Source of the DNA: Euprymna scolopes
Taxonomy: Eukaryota > Mollusca > Cephalopoda > Sepiida > Sepiolidae
Length of the DNA: 20,111 nt
Direction of reading: 5' to 3'
Assembly (NCBI GenBank): GCA_024364805.1
Contig: CM044518.1
Location: 76,918,067-76,938,177 of the forward strand
The position numbers and the translations under genes were made by a program. Every line of letters begins with the position of its first letter. Positions within the stretch are counted from its first letter, which is position 1. The notes beneath the pieces are model-generated. The model made no database searches, was not told the origin of the DNA, and saw only the letters and a program-made list of their open reading frames with translations. Positions 1 through 8,194 of the stretch are shown in pieces.

Positions 1-18
1 GTGTGTGTGTGTGTGTGT
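1..18. repeat. (GT)n dinucleotide microsatellite at the window edge
   Basis: The first 18 bases are an unbroken GT run. It is probably the end of a longer tract that continues outside the window. Confidence 0.9.
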
Positions 19-662
19 AGTTGAAAGTCATATCCCGAACATGTATATCGGAAAACATAGTTTAAGTGATTCATGCAGTTAGGAAGTAGATAGATGAAAG
101 AAAAAACTTTTTATTATTTTTAAATGAAAAATAAAAAAGAAAGAGAAAGGGTAGATGGATTCAGGGTGATCAGATCAAATGAGTTTAGAACAGTCACATT
201 GCTCAAGGTTACGCGAGATGGTTTCACGTCGTAGAAGAGAACTTACAGTCTTCGATATTTATTGTTATTGTTGCGCCAATTTTCTGGAAAATGTTTACAG
301 CATTCGTCTTAATGCATTTGGCCAATAGGAAATTGTCTATTCAAACGAGATTATTTCAAATGATATTTACTTTTCTAAGGTTGGATTAAAAGTGATTACA
401 TATAAAACAATAACATAAGTAAATTGTGAGACTGAATATCTCCATCTAGACGTTACTTTTTCATATTGCAAAGAATATTCCCGAAGTTATACAATGAAAA
501 CGTTGATAAGTTAACAATTATTTTTCTGATAATGTTGAAATTTTGCTAATTGTGGTTACTGTTATCAAAAAGCGCCGGACCTATACATCAAATTTGGAAA
601 TTTTGAAAAATTTAAATTGCGTTAAATATTCTATCGGGAAAAGATTTCCCAGTCAGAAATCA

Positions 663-790
663 AATATCTAGGTCAAATCACATAAGACCTGGATAGTCTT
701 GACTACAGTATATGCCAAGTAGCGACCCTCTTCGATTAACACTGCCGAATCTACCGTTAAAAGTGTGAGTTGACATTTGACCTAAATATT
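663..790. repeat. Small foldback (possible MITE remnant)
   Basis: The left arm aatatctaggtcaaat (663-678) matches the reverse complement of the right arm (775-790) at 15 of 16 bases, enclosing about 96 bp. This spacing and symmetry resemble a miniature inverted-repeat element. No target duplication was identified, so it could also be chance or a structured regulatory segment. Confidence 0.35.
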
Positions 791-1336
791 TTCATATATA
801 CTAACACAAAATCGGTTTTAAGTCGGATTATGGTTGTTTCTCTTTTACTAATTCGGTAATGATTGCTTATGAGATGTCGACAAATAAAGAATTAAACATA
901 GTCATAAACTAAATGTGTTGAACACAATTACCTCTGACTTAGGGAGAGTAATAAAGAAAATAGTAAGGATACGCGTGTCATCCTATCTACGCATCAGATA
1001 CCAATGCTTAGTCTCTGTGCAACAGCAAAGACATGTCAACAGAATTTTACGAAAGTTTTGTCTAGTTGTAATCGTTGTATTTTTCCTTTCATTATAATCA
1101 TTTATATATATATAAATAAATCTGCACCACAGTTGTATTTGTACTTTATAGCTTTTTTGCCAACATTTTTTGAATACGATTACTTTGTACGTTAGATTTT
1201 TGTACGTTCGTAGATTGTTGAAAATAAAAATGTTACTGTTAATTGATTTATTCGATTTTAGTACTAGTCCATGTCAAGAGTTAACGATTCTACACTTTCC
1301 AAAATACAATTTCGACACATTCTCATTAGAACTCAT

Positions 1337-1425
1337 TACTCCAAAACTCGACGCTCTGCTATCAAAACTCGCAATTCCAAAACTTGACTGCTGTCAAAAT
1401 TTGCTACTCCAACATCCAAATCCAA
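1337..1425. repeat. Decayed tandem repeat, about 32-36 bp period
   Basis: The phrase tccaaaactcgac at 1340 recurs as tccaaaacttgac at 1376 and in a weaker form near 1408. The shared phrase 'caaaa..tcg/tg' between them supports a worn tandem array of two to three units. It carries no recognisable coding content. Confidence 0.4.
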
Positions 1426-2157
1426 ACTACTTGCATCTCTGAAAAAAACTTTTTTTATTCCAAACCGGAAGCATTTCATTTGCATATCAAGTAAAGAGAT
1501 TGCAAGCAGAAACATTTTTCCTTTAATTTCCTTTTTGTCTGCTTACGGCAGCATAATAAACGGCCGCATAAAAACGGGTTTGTACAAATTTAAAGGCGTT
1601 TAATTACACGGGTAATATCGAGTGATTCTAGCAACCTGGCATTAGGGATATTATTGGAAGTAGGAGAAGTGACTGTTGAATATGCTGTTGTGCTACGAAA
1701 AAAAATGATGGTGCCCATATCAACGTTGCAGAACTGGATGCTATGATGAAAGGCATCAATCTGGCTTTAAAATGGGGCTATAAATAGTGGACTTTAGGAA
1801 GAGTCTCCACAACAGTGGCATCATGGATTAAATCGGGGGTGTCTAGTTCTAAACAGATAAAGATAAAAGAATCAGCGGAGATGCTTATTAAGCGTCGACT
1901 TGGAACTCTTGAAAGCTTGATCTGAGAATTCGGACTGAAAGTAACTGTCACCTTGATTTCATTACAGAAAAATAAAGCAGGCGAGGTAACCAGAAAAAAG
2001 CCAGGATAAGGAAAGAAGAACCACATGGATCCGGTGTGTTATGCAGTAGAACATCTAAAAGACCTGTATAATGTGGTTAAAAGTAAAGAACCTTACCTCA
2101 TGCATCGTGCGGCTCGTGTTAGGAAAGAAAAAAAAGAGAAAATAAAAATGGCCGCTC

Positions 2158-2365
2158 CCTGGTATTTATGGACTGAAAATCACGTGATGTGACGAGAGGG
2201 GGAAGGGGGTATGCAAATGTGGTTGGGTCTCTCTATAAAAGAGCCGTCTTCTTTATTTTGGGCTTCAGTGTTGAAAGTGCAGAGACAAGAGAACAGTTGG
2301 ATTTGAGTTTGAGTTCAAATTTAACGTCATCTTTTTGGAAAGGAACGGAACAAGAAAATCGAATC
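2158..2365 (+). repeat. LTR-like block inside the Gypsy pol fragment
   Basis: The segment 2158-2219 aligns with 3270-3330 at the end of the same fossil: both contain tatttatggactg, a tcacgt/atgt/acgagag run and tatgcaaatg. After this shared block the two copies drift apart. The internal copy has a clear TATA box and is followed by up to about 150 bp before integrase coding similarity resumes. It is best read as an inserted LTR fragment of a related element. Its outer ends are uncertain. Confidence 0.55.
2234..2240 (+). promoter_or_regulatory. TATA box of the internal LTR-like block
   Basis: The heptamer TATAAAA sits in the context ctctctataaaagagcc, about 15 bp after the end of the block shared with the 3' LTR. 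This is where an LTR promoter would lie. It belongs to a fossil and no activity is implied. Confidence 0.5.
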
Positions 2366-3250
2366 CGCACATCACAACATAAAGTTGTCCAAGAGGTGGA
2401 GGAACAATGTAGAGAATATCAAGCAATTTGTCCTGCGCCGGCAAAACATGTAAAACGGGAATCGTATGCTGAAGAAAATTGTCGGCGACTGGCTATTGAT
2501 ATCACGCATTAACAACATGAAACATATTTAACTATGACTGACTGTTGGGAGAGTAGTGATATGTTGGAGAACCAGAAATGAAATGGCATAAGAGGTTAAT
2601 AGAGTTGTCGAGGAGGTGTTTATGGAAAGGCGGCTAGTAGAAGAGGTTTTGGAAGTTTTAAAGACAAGTGTACTAAGTGGAACTTTAGTCTATATTTTAG
2701 AGCTGCATAGCGACCAAGTGGTAATGAAATTATAAAGAGGCACCATCGCACTATAAAAGCGGTTACATCGAGAAGCCAAATTTCGACCCAAGAAGCTGCA
2801 TTTTGATATTATATGGAACCGAAGACTGGCCAAGATGAGAAGTCAGTGCCACACCGATTTATTTTAACATACGAATGGCGACATCCATTGGCTGTAACAG
2901 AGAGGGTGGAATATGCACTCGCGGACATCACGGTTGTTGAAGAGGCGTATGTGTGAAACCACCCAAAATTCCGTTGCACACCCCGCTGGGGAAGAGGTTC
3001 TGTAACTGAAGTAGTCTCAAAAATCAAAGTGGCAGTTAATGGAATGCCACGTCACATCTTCGGCTTACGGAGAGTTTCTTTGCCAGCAGAGGAAGAGAAG
3101 GTTGATGAAGTTCCTGAAGAAAGTCCTATACGACGATCGCATCGCGAACGAAACGCCCGGCGTAGATGGCGGACTATAAGACCAATTATTGATCTTAAAA
3201 ATCAAGGTGGCGTGTGGTTAAAAAAGTAGTATAAATCTGATATTGTACAA

Positions 3251-3409
3251 TGTGCCGTCTATTTCAGTTCCTGCTATTTATGGACTGGTGGTCACGTAAT
3301 GTAACGAGAGTTGAGGAAAATATGCAAATGAAATTGAGTCCATTTTTTCAAATAAAAACCTGTGTAAGAGAGAGGCAATGCGTCTTTGGCAGAAGTAAGT
3401 TCTAACAGA
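3251..3409 (+). repeat. Probable 3' LTR remnant of the plus-strand Gypsy fossil
   Basis: The block follows the last Gypsy stop codon by about 20 bp, begins with TG (tgtgccgtct) and can end in CA (gttctaaca). It shares about 61 bp with the internal block at 2158. It contains an AATAAA at 3351-3356 that could serve as a polyadenylation signal. The exact ends are a best guess, as no second full-length LTR is available in the window. Confidence 0.5.
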
Positions 3410-5135
3410 TGTGCCCTACGGTTTGATACCAAGAATTTCGAGAAGGAGAACATAACGGTTGGAAATTGTTTCTTTGGATTTTACTTTCTAATATAACCAA
3501 CATATTTAACTGCAGTATACGTGCAATAATAACATACAACTTGATTTTCACTAGAAGACCATCGTGGCAAACCGTGGCAAATGCTTTAGGTATGTCTAGG
3601 GCTACTGACATAGATTCTCTAACTTTATCCAATGCTTGATATATACATACGGAGATTACAGTTATGATACCTGTGGTAGAACGGGCTTCTCTAAATCCAT
3701 ACTGTCCGTCTGATAGTTTCTTGTATATGAACTAGTGCATGATTGATTAAGGACTCTAAGATTTTGGCAAAGAGAGGTTAGGTGCTAATGGAGCAATAAT
3801 TAAGTGGGTTAGTTCTTTCGCTAGAATTCTACAATTGTAAAATTGTAGAATTGTAAACTGGTACAACAGAATCGAATTTCCAGCAGTCGGGAAAGCAATA
3901 TTCGTTAAACCATTTATTGTATTCTGGAGCAAGTTTCTGAAGTGTCTAGATTTATATGACTAAATTTATTATGAACAAGGGAACGAGTGATTTTCAGGTC
4001 ATTGAGTGGGAATACTGTCCCATGAGAGGAATTTGGGAGGTGTGATGTGCTGGAGTTAAAGGAAAAACGTTGGGCAAGGAGACTTGTCTTTTGAGTAACT
4101 GCGCAAAAAATATCAAGGGTGTTGGTTAGCGGGGTAATGGTTTCCATTTGTACTACACTCTTATAATTTTTTTTAGAAATCATAAGTTCCTAGTTTCTGC
4201 GACTCGATCCGTTTTCTGATGACTCCAGAGTGCCTTCCCTCAACTCCAGTCATTTCTCTCTTACAATTATTTCTAGCGTTTACAAACTTTTTGCATATTT
4301 GTATAGGACTTATGTCGGATAAATCTGCGGAATGCATAATGCCTTTGATTGATAGCAACTGCGCAATCAGAAGTAAATTACTGTTGAGAGTGTTGTTTGG
4401 AAAAGTACCTCCGTGTGGGAACGTGTTCTTCAAATGCTGCATTCAGTAATCTGATTTACACACTGTTCCGCAGGAAAGAAAAAAGATATTATTCCATGGA
4501 GCGTCTCTGATGTAATCCCTAATGGCTTCACAGTCAGTAATGGCATTTAAGCTTCTGGTCGAGAGTTTAGGGTGATTTCTACCTCTATCACAACGTGATC
4601 GGAATTCCAGAGTAGGCTATTGGCATTTGTTGCACAATCATCGAGAACTGTGGTCAAGAATTAGATCTAGAAGTGTTGGATCTGTCAACTTGGAGATGGG
4701 TCGGAAACGTAACTGTCTATGATAAGGAATGAGATATAGAGACGCTGTGTTAGGACACCAGCTGTGTCCGTGTAAATAGAGAAACCAAGCCAATTACTCT
4801 GGTGGACATCTAAATCACCAAATACATATACTTGCGCGTTAGTATCTAGGGAGAGTGCTGCATCTATGCTGTTAGAGGTTTGGTTGATTAGCGTACAGTC
4901 TTGGGTAAGGGGAGAACGGTGGAGAAAATATAAGTAACGCTATGTTGCAAGTTTAGTCTAAAGCACACAAACGCCTGGTCGTCTGATTCTAGCTTTGATT
5001 CTCTAGTCAAGGGGAGGTGTTTTTAAATCCGTGCATATGTCTGCTTGAGTCCTTCGTAAATGCAAGTATCAAAGGAGGAGGCGAATAGGTTTTGTTTGAG
5101 TTTACGCCTGGTTTGATCGTATTTTTTTGGCACTG
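3410..5135 (-). mobile_element. Jockey-superfamily LINE fragment, copy A
   Basis: Minus-strand non-LTR retrotransposon with an APE-type endonuclease followed by reverse transcriptase, broken in several frames. Read from high to low coordinates: an endonuclease segment with a GDLDVHHSNWLG-like motif near 4800 (family GDFNVHHKDWL), a second endonuclease motif resembling GNSDHVVIEVEI near 4590, the linker peptide IESQKLGTYDFW near 4190, RT fingers with NEYCFPDCWK near 3890, and RT motif A as VALDIPKAF near 3580. The sequence stops shortly after motif A, so the YADD box, thumb and 3' UTR are absent. Relative to copy B (8195-10140) about 150 bp are missing near 5060-5090. A 10-bp duplication (cgtggcaaa twice) lies at about 3563-3582, next to motif A. 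Subfamily (Jockey, CR1 or L2) was not resolved. Confidence 0.8.
3825..3852. repeat. Perfect 12-bp inverted repeat with 4-nt loop
   Basis: The arms aattctacaatt (3825-3836) and aattgtagaatt (3841-3852) are exact reverse complements around gtaa. The hairpin lies inside LINE copy A and has no counterpart at the matching place in copy B, so it arose after the copies separated. Confidence 0.85.
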
Positions 5136-6158
5136 ACGTTTTGACCAGTCTTGCGTGCAATGCTATACCAAAAGGCCGCTTTCAGGGCTGAAATTTGGCA
5201 TCTTGCTGCCACAGCCTTTACACTTCGATGGTGCCTCTCTATGTTGCCATTGCCGCTTGGACGGTATGCAGATGTAAAATATTACCTTATGCCCCACTTC
5301 TCATATAGCAGTATAAAGTCTTCTGAGTGAAAAGACATACACTTCTTGCACATCGTCCATTTTGATGTCAGGATGAACTTTCCTTGCTAGATACAAGTTT
5401 CTTTTTTCTCTTCCGAAATAATGCATATCATGCAGGTTCTTCAGATCTTCTCCACACCACACGAAAACCACATCGTTTTATTCCAGTGGACAGACTTACT
5501 TCACTCTGGTCAGTCAATCCGCTTCCACTTTCAAAACCAAATTGATGCCCCTCACCACCGAGCTATGAAAGATTAATGGTGGCACTCCTTTTATTTCTAA
5601 CGAAGCTTTTAATGCCAGGTTATTATCGACACGTGATATAACCTCTTCCGAGCTCCTTTTTACATACCATTCTGCTTTTAAATGGTCTATTCTTTTAACT
5701 TTCGGAATGACCTCTTGTATTATGCACGGTACCCCTTTGGTTAATTGCATTCTCCCATCAGTCCGCATTAGTTTGCTTTTTTATAAAGCTACATGCAGTC
5801 CACAAACATCTAACCACAAGGTAATAACCAAAGAATCTCCCGCACACAAAGAAAAGTTTTCACTTGGTTAAGCCATCCTTGACGATAAGGATCTCATTTC
5901 CTCGTCCTTAACTTTCCTACTTTATTCCGCTATAATTTCAATCGTAGAGCTATTCCATTTTATAACAATTATGGTAGTTTAGCTGTCATGGTCTCTCACC
6001 CTTTCCACAATCACCTCTATGTCATCCACCATCATCGATATAAGACCATGTGGTCCTTTTTATCACATCGTCTTTGGTCAACATGGTCTTAAGCACTGCT
6101 GTCATAATTTTGGGTGCGGAATTTAGTCTAAATCCCAATCTGATCAAATAATAAATTT

Positions 6159-6338
6159 GACCAATTGATATTTAACCAATTGATACTTAACCAATTGATA
6201 TTTAACCAATTAATATTTAACCAATTGATATTTAACTAATTAATATTTAACCAATTAATATTTAACCAATTGATATTTGACCAATTAATATTTACCCAAT
6301 TGATATTTAACCAATTAATATTTGACCAATTGATGCTG
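6159..6338. repeat. 15-bp minisatellite, 12 units, within Gypsy RT sequence
   Basis: Twelve head-to-tail units of consensus aaccaattgatattt fill 180 bp with no length variation. The tenth base alternates g/a along the array (g g g a g a a g a g a g), suggesting partial 30-bp higher-order spread. On the minus strand, one frame reads KYQLV in most units. This is the peptide expected just before the LGFRLNSAPK palm segment of the surrounding Gypsy RT, and that segment does follow at once. The array therefore seems to have expanded from RT coding sequence. Confidence 0.9.
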
Positions 6339-6844
6339 TCACAGCTTCTTGTCCATATAAAGTTGAAGGTAAGCCGATTATAAGTTCACGATCTTGGTTT
6401 TTCGTTCCATTTTCCTCCAGTCTCTCATGACTTCTTCACATCAATTTCACATTTGATGTGGTACGTCACATACTTGTTTAACTCTCTAGCTTGACTTTCT
6501 TCTTGGTAGCTTGAACCACTGCCATGAGCGGCAGAATTTTTCAATCTTCGCCGACCATGTAATTAGAATTCCTGGGTTTGTTGGTTGGCTAGCATTGATA
6601 TTTGTCACATCTCTTGCCCAACTTCATCTGGCCTTTAACAACTACAACTCCCCCAGCTGGTCTTTTCTAAAATCACATCGTAAAATCACGTCGATTTCTG
6701 CGACGAGTCTATTAAGTAACAAACACTCTGTTGTAGTTGCATTTCACTTACTACGATATCAGCATCAACACTTCACGTCTCTACCATCTACCACTCTAAT
6801 ATTGCTGGTTCTATTTCAAGATTCAGAGACACATGTAGTTACTA

Positions 6845-6870
6845 CAGGGTAGAACGATAAATTTGTCGCC
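6845..6870. repeat. mariner terminal inverted repeat, left
   Basis: Begins cagggtagaac directly after a TA dinucleotide. The first 11 bases match the right end exactly, and about 19 of the first 26 match overall. Confidence 0.85.
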
Positions 6871-6954
6871 TAAAAGAAAACAACACTTCAGAATTATTTT
6901 TAAATATATCATGAAGAAATCAGTTAAGGTAACTTGATTATGTATTAGAACTGA

Positions 6955-7560
6955 CATATATTAAACGCATAGGCGTCTTCTGTCCCAATCACTACCTCGA
7001 TACGGGTCTGGAACAGTGGATTTTCCTTTTCCACAAGCGCCAGTGGGAGCTCGGCGAATACTTGGCGAATACTTGGCGGATGGAGGCGATCAAGCTGGCT
7101 TTCGTGTTGTGGAAAGTAGTTGGTATTTTTTTTTAACGTAAGACCTAACGAAGTAGTCCAGCGGGTTCAGATCGGGGAAGGGGGGTGCAGTGAGATAAAG
7201 GTACAAAACTGTAGCACCCCTTCTGAAGCCAAGCCTGAGTCTTTTTGAACTTGTGGACCAGCGCCGAGTCCTGTTGCCACACCCAGGTTCTTCCAGCTGC
7301 CACCTGATTGCACCAGAAGATTACAAGACTTTTCATCACTTCGTTATTGACTTTAAAGCAGACTTCGTAGATGTGAAGTGACATGATGTGGTCCACATGA
7401 AACCACATCAAAGACCATACCGTGGCCGAAAACCTCGTTGAGCTGTGCCCTCAAACGTTAAACCGTCCGAATTTGCATTTTTAGGGTGGTTGTAATGGTC
7501 CTGTTGTCATAACCTGCATCGGTAGAGAGTATGAATCTCCAATCTAGCTCGTTGAACATT
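6955..7560 (-). pseudogene. mariner transposase, catalytic domain remnant
   Basis: Transposase that would cut and paste the surrounding element through a DDD/DDE catalytic core. The clearest motif is WVWQQDSALVHKFKKTQAWL (about 7225-7285), equal to the family block WQQDSAPAHK that carries the second catalytic aspartate. Upstream, MVFDVVS and HVMSLHIYEVCFKVN (near 7350-7420) match the conserved GVVSS.G.VMPPHFF region. The C-terminal block VFAELPLALVEKENPLFQTRIEVVIGTEDAY-like ends near 6958. The third aspartate block (family SPDLNPLDY) is disturbed around 7140-7200. An exact 11-bp duplication (ggcgaatactt twice, 7053-7074) shifts the frame, and in-frame stops occur. The first catalytic aspartate may lie near 7520 but the alignment there is weak. 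Confidence 0.8.
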
Positions 7561-7700
7561 GTGTGACTTTAACGTATGATAGAATGCTCATATGTTTCTT
7601 AGGATTCGTACACAACTGGCCAACTAATAGATGGTTTGCAGCATAAAAAAGAAAACTGGTTTTCATTAAATGAGAAATGGCATCATGTTGTCTTTTCTAG

Positions 7701-7726
7701 AGCAACAATTTGAGTGTTCTACCCTG
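7701..7726. repeat. mariner terminal inverted repeat, right
   Basis: Ends gttctaccctg, the exact reverse complement of the left terminus, and is followed by TA at 7727-7728. Confidence 0.85.
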
Positions 7727-8194
7727 TAGTGTAGTTGTGCAGCTGATATCAGTGAGTCTATCCGTGAAAACAAATTCTCACACGCCTTTTTAAAATGAAA
7801 GAGGCGATTACTGGCGCAATAGCACCTCTTTTACGCGTTTCTCTAAAACGAAGGGCAAATCTAAATACTACGCCTAAACTGGCACAACAAAAGCAGATAA
7901 TGTCTACTCTCGGTTCTCGACAATCTCTCATCAGATGAAGCTCCTGAAATCTGAAGAATTTTTCAGTAAATTTTCGGTTCTATTTCCTTTTTAGTGGGCT
8001 TGTTCGCGATAGCAGTTGCAATTGTCCCTAGTTCACTGGGATGTTTCACAGCACCCTGGCATGCTTCCAAATTTCTTCTACATCCATGATTTCGATGTGA
8101 GTCAATCGTTGCAGTTCTATAGAGATGCGGCCAGTAAAACCACGCACGAATGTGAGTTTAACAGTCGCGTCAAGGCTTCCTGCTATTCACCTTA

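Larger units (their letters stand above)
19..1600. other. AT-rich stretch without a recognisable gene
   Basis: About 1.6 kb of AT-rich sequence. The only open frames are short (60 to 90 codons), overlap one another in different frames, and show no domain I recognise. The stretch holds a small foldback near 663-790 and a worn tandem repeat near 1337-1425, listed separately. I see no promoter, exon or RNA gene that I can support. It may be old unclassified repeat sequence or true intergenic DNA. Confidence 0.6.
1630..3409 (+). mobile_element. Ty3/Gypsy retroelement fossil: RNase H, integrase and 3' LTR
   Basis: An old, broken plus-strand Gypsy pol fragment; it has many breaks and no intact gene. 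From left to right I see an RNase H-like part (about 1630-2030; the peptide GINLALKWG near 1760 is typical), then the integrase. Integrase parts include the zinc-domain end CREYQAICPAPAKHV near 2415, the core start RRLAIDITH near 2485, a core-end segment RHHRTIKAV near 2735, and a C-terminal chromatin-side tail with AVNGMPRHIF near 3035. The tail ends in a basic run (RRSHRERNARRRWR) and a stop at 3227-3229. An LTR-like block follows at about 3251-3409. A related LTR-like block also lies within the pol region near 2158. No gag, protease or RT is visible on this side, so the 5' part is missing. The clade within Gypsy was not resolved. Identification rests on remembered family peptides. Confidence 0.8.
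6845..7726 (-). mobile_element. mariner-like DNA transposon, internally shortened, inserted in the Gypsy fossil
   Basis: Both ends carry the terminal repeat cagggtagaac, extending with mismatches to about 26 bp and further. Each end is flanked by TA (6843-6844 and 7727-7728), the usual mariner target duplication. The element is 882 bp, shorter than the roughly 1.3 kb of autonomous mariners. It encodes, on the minus strand, the catalytic part of a mariner transposase, but I recognise no N-terminal paired-type DNA-binding part. The Gypsy protease region continues on both sides, so mariner arrived after the Gypsy element. It is non-autonomous as it stands. Confidence 0.85.
5130..8010 (-). mobile_element. 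Ty3/Gypsy retroelement fossil (protease, RT, RNase H, integrase), interrupted by a mariner
   Basis: An old, broken minus-strand Gypsy fragment with many breaks. Its order from high to low coordinates is normal for pol. A protease-like region lies around 6600-6850 and continues past the mariner to about 7780. An RT segment with PLMAVVQ near 6510 and an RT palm segment with LGFRLNSAPK near 6120 and YIDD near 6035 follow. An RNase H part lies near 5500-5780 (RGINLVLK near 5540), then an integrase core with YRPSGNGNIERHHRSVKAV near 5240. It is close in sequence to the plus-strand fossil at 1630-3409 but lies in the opposite orientation. The integrase C-terminus and both LTRs are missing; LINE copy A abuts the truncated integrase. 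The segment 7730-8190 may be gag or the gag-protease junction, but this is weak and the upper boundary is uncertain. Confidence 0.75.

Noticed and set aside
1170-1442. Plus-strand 90-codon frame with repeated leucine-rich phrases
   Set aside because: The repeats reflect the worn 32-36 bp tandem repeat, and codon pattern and context give no support for a gene.
6159-6338. Bank of CCAAT boxes acting as a promoter
   Set aside because: The CCAAT strings are by-products of the 15-bp unit, are evenly repeated and sit within a retroelement fossil. Slippage explains them better.
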